The translations under genes were made by a program, and so were the position numbers. Positions 42,437 through 51,032 of a DNA stretch of 64,000 nt are shown piece by piece. A model generated the notes under the pieces. The model worked only from the letters and a program-made list of their open reading frames with translations. It had not been told where the DNA came from and made no database searches. The stretch comes from Bacteroidales bacterium. Lineage in GTDB: Bacteria > Bacteroidota > Bacteroidia > Bacteroidales > Muribaculaceae. How positions within the stretch are numbered: the first letter of the stretch is position 1; the number at the start of each line of letters is the position of its first letter. Location of the stretch: positions 62,001 through 126,000 of the forward strand of contig CAAGDX010000019.1 in the NCBI GenBank assembly GCA_900768685.1, in the 5' to 3' direction.

Positions 42437-43411
42437 TCACTCTTTGCGGCTGATAACAAAATCTATCAGGCTGCGGAAAGCTTCCGTGTCGTATTTCTCA
42501 GGCAGAGTGTCCAGTACAGCCATAGCCTCGTTGCGGAGGCGGCTCATGGTTTCGTAAGCATATTCTATTCCGCCGTTTTCCTTGGCATAGTCTGTCAGGA
42601 TGTGTATTTCCTCTGTTGTAAGCACCTCTTTTTGAGAGAGTTTCAGCATTTCCTCATGAGCCGGAGCCGTTACGTCTGCAAGCACATGCAGGAGCGGAAG
42701 CGTGATTTTTCCCTCGCGGAGGTCATTGCCCGTAGGTTTGCCGATAGTTTCGTCGTCGTAATAGTCAAAGATATCGTCCTTAATTTGGAAACAAAGCCCG
42801 AGCAGACGAGCAAATTCACGGATTGCCGCTGTTTCCTCCTCATTTGCCTTCACGGCGTATGCACCCATTTCCACGCAAGCCATAAAAAGCGAAGCCGTCT
42901 TGCGGAAAATAATTTCAAAGTAAGCATCTTCGCTGAGGGTGTGGTTTTGGGCATTATAAATCTGGTCTATCTCGCCTATAGAGAGCAGTTTGCCGAGTTG
43001 TGCGATAGCACTTATAATTCGGATATCACCGGTTTCAAGTGCTTTTTGCAGGGAAGAAGAGACAAAGAAATCGCCCACGAGCACGGCGATATGGTTATCC
43101 CAGATGCCATTGATAGTAGGCTTGTTACGTCGCAATTTTGTTTCGTCAACCACGTCATCGTGAATCAGCGAAGCATTGTGGAGAAGTTCCACGGAAGTAG
43201 CGGCGGAGATAGTTTCCGGATTCACCTTGCCAAAGAGTTTGGCACTGAGAATCACGAGGATAGGACGGATTTGTTTCCCTTTCGTGCGGAGATAATTATC
43301 CACAACTTCATTCATCAGGGGATTAGGTGAATGGAGAGTAGCGGCAATATCCTCGTTTAGCAATTTCAGTTCATCTGCTATATCTTCTTGTAAACGCGAA
43401 AGGGTAGTCAT
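42437..43411 (-). CDS. Trans-polyprenyl diphosphate synthase (IspB-like)
   Basis: 324 residues. It makes a long-chain prenyl diphosphate, probably the quinone side chain. The first Asp-rich motif is DDVVD (85-89) in LIHDDVVDETKLRRNKPT, and the second is QIKDDIFDYYDDE with the usual GKPTGNDLREGKITLPLLH segment. The residue before the first motif region is small, consistent with a long product. Chain length cannot be fixed. It is followed downstream by the DUF4369 lipoprotein gene. Confidence 0.9.
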   Translation of the reverse strand: MTTLSRLQEDIADELKLLNEDIAATLHSPNPLMNEVVDNYLRTKGKQIRPILVILSAKLFGKVNPETISAATSVELLHNASLIHDDVVDETKLRRNKPTINGIWDNHIAVLVGDFFVSSSLQKALETGDIRIISAIAQLGKLLSIGEIDQIYNAQNHTLSEDAYFEIIFRKTASLFMACVEMGAYAVKANEEETAAIREFARLLGLCFQIKDDIFDYYDDETIGKPTGNDLREGKITLPLLHVLADVTAPAHEEMLKLSQKEVLTTEEIHILTDYAKENGGIEYAYETMSRLRNEAMAVLDTLPEKYDTEAFRSLIDFVISRKE

Positions 43412-43524
43412 ACGGTTCTTTTCAAAATATTTTGCAAAATTAGCAAAAAATTTGAAATGATATGATATGATGTGGGATTTTAGTGATTTTTAGCGGAAAT
43501 AGCAGCTATTTAAAAATAGCAAAA

Positions 43525-43559
43525 GAAGCTGAAAAGGCTAATTTTGCCTTTTCAGCTTC
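43525..43559 (-). terminator. Intrinsic terminator of ald
   Basis: A perfect 14-bp stem GAAGCTGAAAAGGC (43525-43538)/GCCTTTTCAGCTTC (43546-43559) with a 7-nt loop, followed on the minus strand by TTTTGC. It lies 21 nt after the ald stop codon. Confidence 0.8.
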
Positions 43560-43579
43560 TTTGATTTATAGTTCGTTTT

Positions 43580-44683
43580 TTATAGCTCAAGCTTGGTGTA
43601 TTCCAGTCCGAAGGCTTCTGCCACTGCGGGGAATACTATTTTGCCGCTTACGATGTTTACGCCCTGGAAGAGTGCGGAATCTTCTTTGCAAGCCTGTTTC
43701 CAACCTTTGTCTGCCAGTTTGATAGCATACGGCAGGGTGGCATTTGTGAGGGCAAGCGTTGAAGTCATTGGCACTGCACCCGGAATGTTTGCCACAGCGT
43801 AGTGTACTATGCCGTCAAGCTCGTATGTCGGCTCGCTGTGTGTTGTGGGGTGTGAGGATTCGAAGCAACCGCCCTGGTCAATAGCCACGTCAACGAGGAG
43901 TGCACCTTTTTTCATGATTTTGAGCATATCTTTTGTCACCAAGTGAGGTGTGAGTGCACCGGGAATAAGTACGGAGCCTATTACTACGTCTGCATCACGG
44001 ATTTCGCTTTCAATGTTTGCTGCAGAGGAATATAGCGTTTTCACTTGCGGCATAATTTCTGCCACGTGGCGGAGTGTCGGGAGGGAGATATCCGTGATAG
44101 TGACATCCGCACCCATGCCGGAAGCGATTTTGGCAGCATTGCGTCCTACAACGCCTGCACCGAGGATAACCACCTTGGCAGGTTTCACGCCGGGCACGCC
44201 TGCCATAAGTTTTCCCATACCGCCTTGCGGTTTTTCCAGGAATCGTGCTGCCTGCTGTGCTGCCATGCGTCCTGCCACTTCGCTCATAGGCACAAGCAGC
44301 GGGAGTGAACGGTCCGGGAGACGTACTGTCTCGTATGCAATACATACTGCACCTGCTTTGAGCATAGCGTCTGTGAGTGGACGGTCGCTTGCAAAGTGGA
44401 AATAAGTGAACAACACCTGGTCTTTTTTGATGAGTTCATACTCCGGTTCAATAGGTTCTTTTACTTTTACAATCATTTCCGCAATGTCATATACGTCTTT
44501 GATTGTAGGGAGAATTTCCGCCCCGGAATTTATGTAGTCGCTATCAGGGAAACCGCTGCCTACGCCGGCATCGTGTTGTACATACACTTTGTGTCCGTGT
44601 TTTACCATTTCTTTAACACCGGACGGAGTCATTCCGACTCTGTTCTCATTGTTTTTAATCTCGGAAGGAACACCAATAATCAT
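43580..44683 (-). CDS. ald: Alanine dehydrogenase
   Basis: 367 residues. It interconverts L-alanine and pyruvate with NAD+/NADH and ammonium. The N-terminus MIIGVPSEIKNNENRVGMTP holds the substrate Arg, KVKEPIEPEY holds the catalytic Lys region, and the Rossmann motif is VVILGAGVVGRNAAKIASGMGA. The catalytic Asp lies in LVDVAIDQGGCFE, and HYAVANIPGAVP is typical of Ald rather than transhydrogenase alpha. Single gene with its own terminator. A diverged paralogue is at 62671. Confidence 0.95.
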   Translation of the reverse strand: MIIGVPSEIKNNENRVGMTPSGVKEMVKHGHKVYVQHDAGVGSGFPDSDYINSGAEILPTIKDVYDIAEMIVKVKEPIEPEYELIKKDQVLFTYFHFASDRPLTDAMLKAGAVCIAYETVRLPDRSLPLLVPMSEVAGRMAAQQAARFLEKPQGGMGKLMAGVPGVKPAKVVILGAGVVGRNAAKIASGMGADVTITDISLPTLRHVAEIMPQVKTLYSSAANIESEIRDADVVIGSVLIPGALTPHLVTKDMLKIMKKGALLVDVAIDQGGCFESSHPTTHSEPTYELDGIVHYAVANIPGAVPMTSTLALTNATLPYAIKLADKGWKQACKEDSALFQGVNIVSGKIVFPAVAEAFGLEYTKLEL

Positions 44684-44820
44684 AGTTCTTTAATTTTTAG
44701 GATTAGAATTTTTAATTAATTAGAGCGACTATCCATAAAAGAATGACGTTCCGACGGCAAATTTACAAAAACAGCAAAAAAATGCAATGTTTTTTGCAAA
44801 TTTTTTTACAAAAAATTTTC

Positions 44821-44853
44821 ATTACGTATTTTGCGTTACGTAAAATACGTAAT
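44821..44853. promoter_or_regulatory. Palindrome upstream of ald
   Basis: A perfect 12-bp inverted repeat ATTACGTATTTT (44821-44832)/AAAATACGTAAT (44842-44853) with a 9-nt centre that itself contains TTACGT. It lies 138 nt from the ald start and next to the terminator of the endonuclease gene. Possible operator; ACGTA occurs three times. Confidence 0.5.
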
Positions 44854-44886
44854 AAAAAGGTGCCACAATAAAACATGTGACACCTA
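44852..44886 (-). terminator. Intrinsic terminator of the endonuclease I gene
   Basis: The stem AGGTGTCAC/GTGGCACCT (one mismatch, 44858-44886) is followed on the minus strand by TTTTTATT. Confidence 0.75.
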
Positions 44887-44890
44887 ATAA

Positions 44891-44911
44891 TTCTTATGAA
44901 ACAGGCTCTTA
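44891..44911. repeat. Dispersed motif, copy 2
   Basis: TTCTTATGAAACAGGCTCTTA, inverted relative to copy 1. It begins at the stop codon of the endonuclease gene. Confidence 0.6.
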
Positions 44912-46564
44912 TTTTACGAGCACTTTCATTTTTGCATTTTGTCCCGGGAGAACTATGACGTATGCACCGTACGGGAGCATGATTTCATCATCGTTTTGGA
45001 CTACCGGGAGCGACATTATCTGACGGCCGGCAATGTCGTAAATGCCTACGTTATAGTGCGGTGCGGAGCAAACAAAGCGTACGCCGCCGGGGATGTTGCA
45101 AGTAGAGAGTTGTGTATCGGCTTCAATACCTGTCACACCGGCATGTTCCACGAAAATCACGTTTGACGGCTGTGAACGATAGCCCAGGCGAACAGACTGC
45201 ACATAATAGCTTTCTGATTCAGAACCTGCAAAATCGTCTATTTCAAGTGAATTTGTGTCGGATTCAATTTCTTCAGTAGATGAAACACCGTTTGCAAATC
45301 GTGTACGAGTAACCACGTAGTAGTCTATTTCATCACCTGCAGGCACTTCCCAGTTTGCAGTGTATGTGTCTTCCTGGATGTCTGTTGCATTAAGTGCTTT
45401 AATTTTCTGCAAAGTAGGCACGGCACAACATTCGGCATTGAGGTTTATGGTGAGTGAGCCGGAAATACCGCCGTCATACACCACGAGTTTTGTGGAGTGT
45501 TTGCCTATTTCCGTAGGAGTGTAAGTGATTTCAAGGTAATAGCCGGAAGTGGCATTTACTTTGCTTGAAGCAATGGAAGTGGTTGAAAGTGAGAACATTG
45601 CCTTGTTTCCGCCGGAGAGTGCGAGAGTGAGATTGCCGGTGAGGTTCTCGCCGCGGAAAAGGAGGTGTGTAGTGGTGGATTTGCCTATAGCCACTTGTCC
45701 CATATCCACGTTCATATTTTGCACCGGAGTGATGAGGTTCGGGTCGCCGACAGGTTCGCTGCTGCTTGACTCATAGAAAAGTTGACCTTTTTTGTTACCC
45801 CAGAGGTATTCTGCAAGTTCAGGATAGTCGATAAACGGGTTACGGTTGTTTTGCACTTTATATACTTCCTCGTTGCGGTAAAATTCCTTTTCGCTTGGCG
45901 GGTCTTCGCGGTGCCATTTCATAAGGAGGTTGATGGACCAGGAGTTAAGCGTAGGATAAGTGTTTTGCTGCACCATATAGGTGTATTTCCAAGTAAGGTT
46001 CTGGTAGCAGCACACCATGTAGAAGTAAGCACGAGCAAGGTCGCCTTTGTAGCGGTCGTCCGGTTCAAAAACTTTGGAAGCACCGCCGCCTTGTCCGGTG
46101 ACGGGAGTACCTACCTTTGAGCAACCGTTGTCAAAAGAAGCAGTAGCCACAACACCGAGAGGATAGTTGGACTTTGCCGTATTTGCTTTCATTTCAGATG
46201 GGTACAGGTGGTTCAAATCCACGTATGCCGGAGTGTCTGTGCCACCGCCCCACCAGCTTTTAGGGAAAGAGTGTTCGCGGTTAAGTCCCGTAAAAGACGG
46301 AGCATAACGCACATCGTTGCTATACATGTCCCACCACTGGTTTGTGCCGGGATAAACGTCTGTGTTTGCGAAGTACTTTGGCAGATTTGTGTAAGAAGAT
46401 ACGAGTGAATGGTCCTTAAGCAGCTCATATATAGCAGTTTTAAGTGCTGCTTCGGATTTACCGTTGAGTGTGCGGTAGTATCCCGTAGGGATTTCTGCTG
46501 TGGCAGCGAGGCAGAGGAGAAGAGCCAGTGCTGCGGTGATTTTTCGGAGTGAGAGTAGTTTCAT
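44909..46564 (-). CDS. Secreted endonuclease I family nuclease with T9SS sorting domain
   Basis: 551 residues with a signal peptide (KITAALALLLCLAATAE). Residues about 20-270 are an endonuclease I domain: LNREHSFPKSWWGGG with the catalytic His, then DLNHLYPSEMKANTAKSNYPLG. A beta-sandwich region (about 290-385), a fibronectin-III-like segment (ATDIQEDTYTANWEV) and a C-terminal sorting domain (YNVGIYDIAGRQIMSL to MKVLVK) follow. The protein should be exported by Sec and then by the type IX system to the surface or medium, where it could degrade DNA for nutrients. This is family-based inference. Confidence 0.88.
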   Translation of the reverse strand: MKLLSLRKITAALALLLCLAATAEIPTGYYRTLNGKSEAALKTAIYELLKDHSLVSSYTNLPKYFANTDVYPGTNQWWDMYSNDVRYAPSFTGLNREHSFPKSWWGGGTDTPAYVDLNHLYPSEMKANTAKSNYPLGVVATASFDNGCSKVGTPVTGQGGGASKVFEPDDRYKGDLARAYFYMVCCYQNLTWKYTYMVQQNTYPTLNSWSINLLMKWHREDPPSEKEFYRNEEVYKVQNNRNPFIDYPELAEYLWGNKKGQLFYESSSSEPVGDPNLITPVQNMNVDMGQVAIGKSTTTHLLFRGENLTGNLTLALSGGNKAMFSLSTTSIASSKVNATSGYYLEITYTPTEIGKHSTKLVVYDGGISGSLTINLNAECCAVPTLQKIKALNATDIQEDTYTANWEVPAGDEIDYYVVTRTRFANGVSSTEEIESDTNSLEIDDFAGSESESYYVQSVRLGYRSQPSNVIFVEHAGVTGIEADTQLSTCNIPGGVRFVCSAPHYNVGIYDIAGRQIMSLPVVQNDDEIMLPYGAYVIVLPGQNAKMKVLVK

Positions 46565-46723
46565 TAAAGTTGATGTAATGTTCTATGTTTGGGATTGGTA
46601 TCTCCTGCGGAAAATTGCAGGGTAACTGCAAAATTACTCTAAATCTGCTAAATATTAGATAATTAAAGCAAAAAATTAACAAATATTAATATTATTGTTA
46701 TTTTCGGTCACGAAATTTTTGGA

Positions 46724-46763
46724 CAAAAAAACTTCCGCACAAGTTTGGAGCAAGTGCGGAAGT
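46724..46763 (-). terminator. Intrinsic terminator of the inositol phosphate synthase gene
   Basis: A perfect 10-bp stem ACTTCCGCAC (46731-46740)/GTGCGGAAGT (46754-46763), followed on the minus strand by seven Ts. Confidence 0.85.
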
Positions 46764-46813
46764 GAATTGTAGGTTATGTAAGGTTTGTTTAGTCTTACGT
46801 TATTTGGAAGTGA

Positions 46814-48136
46814 TTAGTCGATAGCTTCGTCTGCTTCGTAGCCACCCATTTCGCGGATAGCGTTTTTGAGCATAACGTACTGCTGGAAGAGGTGGTTTAC
46901 AGGCACTTCGTTCTTAGTGTAGTCGTGCATCGGGCTCTTGAGGAAGAAGCTGAGGAAGCGTTGAGTTCCGTAGCGTCCTGCACGAGCAGCGAGGTCGCTG
47001 AGGAGCACGAGGTCAAGACAGAGAGGAGCAGCGAGGATAGAGTCGCGGCAGAGGAAGTTAATCTTAATCTGCATTGGGTAGCCCATCCAGCCGAAGATAT
47101 CGATGTTGTCCCATCCTTCTTTGTTGTCGTTGCGTGGAGGATAGTAGTTGATACGTACTTTGTGGTAGTACTGGTTGTCCTCATCATTGCCGTGTCCGTA
47201 GAGGTCCGGTTGCTGTTCGGGAACGAGGATAGATTCGAGAGTGGAAAGCTTGCTGACTTCTTTTGTGCGGAAGTTTGCAGGTTCGTCAAGTACGAGACCG
47301 TCGCGGTTACCGAGGATGTTTGTTGAGAACCAGCCTGAAAGACCGAGGCAACGAGTACCGATGATAGGAGCGAAACCGGATTTAACGAGAGTTTGTCCTG
47401 TCTTGAAGTCTTTACCTGCGATAGGCATTTTTGTTTCTTCTGCGAGTTCCCACATAGCAGGGATATCCACTGTAGTGTTAGGAGCACCCATGATGAAAGG
47501 AGCACCTTCTTTGAGGGCAGCGTAAGCGTAGCACATAGAAGGAGCGATGTTTTCTTTGTCGTCTGCCTTCATAGCAGCTTCGAGGTCTGCAAGGTGATAG
47601 TGTACTTTTTCGTTTACCGGAACGTAAACTTCTGTAGAAGCAGCCCAGAGAACAACGATACGAGCACATCCGTTTTCAGCTTTGAATTTGCGGATATCTT
47701 CGCGGATTTGTTCTGTCATGTCCCAACGGTCTTTGCAAGTCTTAACGTTGTTACCGTCAAGGCGTTTTGCGTAGTTGTGGTCGAAAGCGGCTTTCATAGG
47801 AACGATTTTTACGAGTTCGTCCTTAACCGGTTCGATATCTTTTTCTTTGAGAACTTCTGCGTTGATAGCAGATTCGTAAGCGTTAGCAGGATAAACGTCC
47901 CAAGCACCGAATACGATGTCGTTCAGGTCTGCGATGGAAACGATTTCATTGTATGGCAGATATTTTTTGTCTGCACCTTGACCAACACGGATTTTATCGT
48001 ATTGTGTCATTGAGCCTACAGGTTTTGCTAAACCTTTACGCGTCATCAATACACCGGTCATAAATGTTGAGCTTACTGCTCCAAGACCGACAACTAATAC
48101 GCCGAGCTTACCTTCGGCTTTTTGTACATTACTCAT
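46814..48136 (-). CDS. myo-Inositol-1-phosphate synthase
   Basis: 440 residues. It converts glucose 6-phosphate to inositol 3-phosphate with NAD+. The NAD-binding loop is GVLVVGLGAVSSTFMTGV. VLWAASTEVYVP and the segment GKDFKTGQTLVKSGFAP with the catalytic lysine are typical, and GLSGWFSTNILGNRDG follows. It is separated by a terminator and its own promoter from the upstream lipid genes, but it clearly supplies their substrate. Comparable clusters make inositol lipids in gut Bacteroides. Confidence 0.93.
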   Translation of the reverse strand: MSNVQKAEGKLGVLVVGLGAVSSTFMTGVLMTRKGLAKPVGSMTQYDKIRVGQGADKKYLPYNEIVSIADLNDIVFGAWDVYPANAYESAINAEVLKEKDIEPVKDELVKIVPMKAAFDHNYAKRLDGNNVKTCKDRWDMTEQIREDIRKFKAENGCARIVVLWAASTEVYVPVNEKVHYHLADLEAAMKADDKENIAPSMCYAYAALKEGAPFIMGAPNTTVDIPAMWELAEETKMPIAGKDFKTGQTLVKSGFAPIIGTRCLGLSGWFSTNILGNRDGLVLDEPANFRTKEVSKLSTLESILVPEQQPDLYGHGNDEDNQYYHKVRINYYPPRNDNKEGWDNIDIFGWMGYPMQIKINFLCRDSILAAPLCLDLVLLSDLAARAGRYGTQRFLSFFLKSPMHDYTKNEVPVNHLFQQYVMLKNAIREMGGYEADEAID

Positions 48137-48203
48137 AGTGAATGATAAGTTTTATTGTTTTGATATTTTTGTTTTACTTTTTACGTTTTTTGCCCCTTTT
48201 TAA

Positions 48204-48247
48204 TTTGAGCGTGTAAAAGTACAAGTATTTTTTTACATACGCTCAAA
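48204..48247 (-). promoter_or_regulatory. Promoter of the inositol phosphate synthase gene within an inverted repeat
   Basis: On the minus strand TTTG (48247-48244) and TACTTTTA (48221-48214) are 22 nt apart. The inverted repeat TTTGAGCG-TGTAAA (48204-48217)/TTTACATACGCTCAAA (48232-48247, 2-nt bulge) covers both boxes, so a dimeric regulator could block the promoter. Confidence 0.55.
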
Positions 48248-48411
48248 ATATACTGTAAATAATAGTTATATTTTGTTATGTTTTAATAATTATTCGCTCT
48301 ATTTGTAAAAATAGGTTAAATCGCTACCAAAAGTATCTTGTAATTGTAAACGTCTGTTAATTACCCTTTTGTCCAAAAAGTTGCTTTTTTAGCTCTTTGA
48401 GGCTGTTTCTG

Positions 48412-48454
48412 AAAAATCCGGAAAGCGGTTGACTGCCACAGGGCGGATTTTTTT
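48412..48454 (-). terminator. Terminator of the inositol-lipid gene run
   Basis: The arms AAAAATCCG and CGGATTTTT flank an inner GC-rich hairpin, followed by T/A-rich sequence in both directions. It lies directly after the stop codon of the HAD gene. Confidence 0.6.
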
Positions 48455-48455
48455 C

Positions 48456-49172
48456 TCAAAGGCTCTGCAGCGAAGCAAGACCGGGGATTTGTGCATCGTC
48501 TTGTGCTGCATCTTCTTCCGGGGTCCAACCTTTGCCCTTAATCCAAGCTGTTTTGCAACCTATAGAGCGTGCCGGGAGGATATCCTTGCGGAGGGAATCG
48601 CCAACCACGAGTACTTCTTCCGGTTTCAGACCCAGTGCCACCACTCCGAGCATAAAAATCCTGGCATCCGGCTTGCGTACGCCCACAACGGCACTTTCTA
48701 TAATGCCTTGGAAGTATTTGCGGACGTCGAAGTCTCTCAGCACTTCCTCCACATTGCCGTAAAAGTTGCTCACAAGCACCATGGGGTATTTTTCCGCCAG
48801 CACGGCAAGTGTTTCCGATGCCTCCGCCACGCATTTGCGAGCGGATTCGTAGCAATATTCGGCAATCATTTCTATTGCCTTAAGCGGGTGGATAGCACCG
48901 TCAGGGTAGAGGTCGTTATTGAGGAGATATTCTATTTCTATGCGTATTTTCTTCTGCATCAGCACCTTGAAGTTATCTGTGGGGATAATTTCGCGGTTCA
49001 CGGCAAGGAAACGCTCCGCATAGACGTAAGCATCGCGAAAAACTGTTTTTTCAAGTTTTACGCCTGCAAAATTATATCCGGCATAAATCACTTCGCTCCA
49101 GTGGTCGCCGTGGCTGTCAATGGTGCCGCCGTAGTCGAAGATAATACCTTTTATATTACTTAAATTCGTCAT
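48456..49172 (-). CDS. HAD-family hydrolase of the inositol-lipid cluster
   Basis: 238 residues from ATG 49172 (Met17 of the longest frame), giving a 17-bp overlap with the phosphatidyltransferase gene instead of 65 bp. Motif I is FDYGGTID. The nucleophile Asp is present, but the +2 acid/base Asp of DxDGT is Gly, an uncommon variant. Later motifs are MVLVSNFYGN, the Lys in VGVRKPDARIF and VVGDSLRKDI. Position suggests dephosphorylation of the phosphatidylinositol phosphate made by the previous gene; this is inference. Confidence 0.75.
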   Translation of the reverse strand: MTNLSNIKGIIFDYGGTIDSHGDHWSEVIYAGYNFAGVKLEKTVFRDAYVYAERFLAVNREIIPTDNFKVLMQKKIRIEIEYLLNNDLYPDGAIHPLKAIEMIAEYCYESARKCVAEASETLAVLAEKYPMVLVSNFYGNVEEVLRDFDVRKYFQGIIESAVVGVRKPDARIFMLGVVALGLKPEEVLVVGDSLRKDILPARSIGCKTAWIKGKGWTPEEDAAQDDAQIPGLASLQSL

Positions 49173-50097
49173 TTTCAATACGTTTGATGAAATATTTGCA
49201 GATGTTTTCGTGGCGACCAATCATATAAATAAGGATAGCGTTCAGCACCACAAATTCAAAAGCGAAGTAAATCCATGGCATGCAAGCAAGGATTGCAACG
49301 AAAAGGGCTATCGTACGCCAGTTGAATGAAAGGATATTAGTGTATTTCATCAGTGGCAGTGAAGCGGCACGGAATTCGTCGCGGAGCGACTGTGGCAGTC
49401 CGTTCGGGTATTTTTCAGCCATTTTCTTGCGGAGCACCTGCATATTTGGTGCTGTTGCCTCTTGCTGGATAGTGTAGTTTGTGTAAATGGTGAGGGTGAG
49501 TTTTTTGAAGAAATTGCCTTTCCAAGGTATGGCGGCAAGTTTTTCCTTCAGTTCGTCTGCCGTTTCAAGTTCGCTACCTTCTTCACCTTTAAGGAAATAG
49601 AGGTGGAACTGGCGGTAATAGTCTGCCATAGCGGCTTGTTTTGCGTGGCATATACCTGTCACGATTGCAATCACCCAGATAAACCAGGGATACTGCATAA
49701 AGAAGTCCGAGGTATAGTTTTCACGGATACATATAGCCACATAGATAGTGAAAAACCAGATGTCGCCGCTAAGTCCGTCAAGGATACGTCCCAGGCGGGA
49801 ATATTGTTTTGTCATGCGAGCGAGCTGTCCGTCGGCACTGTCAAAGGAGTTTGCCCAGATAAGGAGAAATATTCCTAATAAATTAATGTGGAAATTGTCG
49901 TAGCCGAAAGCCACTCCGGCACCTATACCCAGAAAAATGGAAGCAATGGTGATAACGTTTGGCGTCACGCCCAGTTTTGCAGCCAGTCTTGCCCAGGCAT
50001 AGCCTATAGGGCGGTAAAAAAAGAGGTCTATATGCTCTTCCGTGTCCATGGACTTCAGAGAGTCGCGGTATGATGTATTTGTTTCTGTTTCTGCCAT
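49156..50097 (-). CDS. CDP-alcohol phosphatidyltransferase (phosphatidylinositol phosphate synthase-like)
   Basis: 313 residues, integral inner-membrane enzyme. The family signature DG-x2-AR-x8-G-x3-D-x3-D is present as DGQLARMTKQYSRLGRILDG followed by LSGD. Several hydrophobic helices flank it (ITIASIFLGIGAGVAF, IALFVAILACMPWIYFAF). It transfers a phosphatidyl group from CDP-diacylglycerol to an alcohol. Next to inositol phosphate synthase the most likely acceptor is inositol phosphate. An ~80-residue soluble insert near residues 165-245 is unusual for the smallest family members. Confidence 0.85.
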   Translation of the reverse strand: MAETETNTSYRDSLKSMDTEEHIDLFFYRPIGYAWARLAAKLGVTPNVITIASIFLGIGAGVAFGYDNFHINLLGIFLLIWANSFDSADGQLARMTKQYSRLGRILDGLSGDIWFFTIYVAICIRENYTSDFFMQYPWFIWVIAIVTGICHAKQAAMADYYRQFHLYFLKGEEGSELETADELKEKLAAIPWKGNFFKKLTLTIYTNYTIQQEATAPNMQVLRKKMAEKYPNGLPQSLRDEFRAASLPLMKYTNILSFNWRTIALFVAILACMPWIYFAFEFVVLNAILIYMIGRHENICKYFIKRIENDEFK

Positions 50098-50133
50098 ATC
50101 GTAGTATTTATTTTATTAAATCTGCAAAGCGAA

Positions 50134-51003
50134 TTATTTTTTAGTATGGGCTTTGATGGCGGACAAAATGCACTTTGCGATATGCGGACCGGCTTCATTG
50201 CGGCATGGAGCAAAACTTGGCCAGTCGTTAAAGTCTATGATTCTGATGTCGCCATCCGGTGACACTATGCAGTCGCCGCCGTAAATTTTCACGTCAAGCA
50301 CTTCTGATGCTTTTTGGCAGATGCTCTGCATTTTTTCCAGGTCGAAGGGTATGCCGCGGCTTTTGCCGTTGATAGCTTCGTGACCGTATTTGCTGTGACC
50401 TTCGTCAAAGGGGTAAAACCAGAAGAAGAATGGTGTACCCTGGACGCCGTAAAACTTTATAAGGTCGCCCACAAGGTGACGGTTTATCACGGCACGTTTT
50501 ATCCCGCGGAGGAAATATTCCTGCAGCACTTCCTGTGCTTCCTCCGGGTGACGGACGTAAGACACGTCTTCCTTGTGCATAGCGTGGAAGTCGCCTCGCT
50601 TAATCCATGCCTGGCTGAAGCCCGCACCGGTGAGTTTGTCGCGAATCACCTCGTTTGTGTTCACTATTATGCTTTCCGGGTAAGGTATATCGCTTGCAAT
50701 GAGTATTCGTGTCATTCGTTCACGAGTACAGTTTTCAATTCCGTAGCCGGAGTTTATCACGAGTGCACCTGCATCTTCCTTTTCCTGGAGGATAGCGATA
50801 GACTTCTGCTCGCGACACATATTCACGATTATTTTCTCGTTTACCTTACCTGCGATGAGTTCGTCTTCGCTGTAAACGTTTACTTCGCAACCGCGTTTGC
50901 GGAGCTGTTCGGCTACGACGTTGAAGATTGCAGCATCGTTGCCTATATGGTTTGGAGAGTAAGCACCGGCTCTCATTATGCCGGCAATTTTTATTTCTGC
51001 CAT
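50134..51003 (-). CDS. ATP-grasp-like protein in the inositol-lipid cluster
   Basis: 289 residues. The N-terminal domain (IAGIMRAGAYSPNHIGNDA, VNVYSEDEL) and the central QAWIKRGDFHAM, then GGDCIVSPDGDIRIIDFNDWPSF, resemble RimK-type ATP-grasp ligases, where IDFNDWP supplies metal-binding Asp and Asn. Such enzymes form an amide or similar bond with ATP. Its presence within the inositol-lipid genes suggests modification of the head group or a side precursor, but the substrate is not shown by sequence. Confidence 0.65.
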   Translation of the reverse strand: MAEIKIAGIMRAGAYSPNHIGNDAAIFNVVAEQLRKRGCEVNVYSEDELIAGKVNEKIIVNMCREQKSIAILQEKEDAGALVINSGYGIENCTRERMTRILIASDIPYPESIIVNTNEVIRDKLTGAGFSQAWIKRGDFHAMHKEDVSYVRHPEEAQEVLQEYFLRGIKRAVINRHLVGDLIKFYGVQGTPFFFWFYPFDEGHSKYGHEAINGKSRGIPFDLEKMQSICQKASEVLDVKIYGGDCIVSPDGDIRIIDFNDWPSFAPCRNEAGPHIAKCILSAIKAHTKK

Positions 51004-51032
51004 GATTTTATGGAAATTATTGTCATTATATA

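Noticed and set aside
42416..43330. 304-codon plus-strand ORF
   Set aside because: It lies wholly antisense to the polyprenyl synthase gene and its translation has no domain logic.
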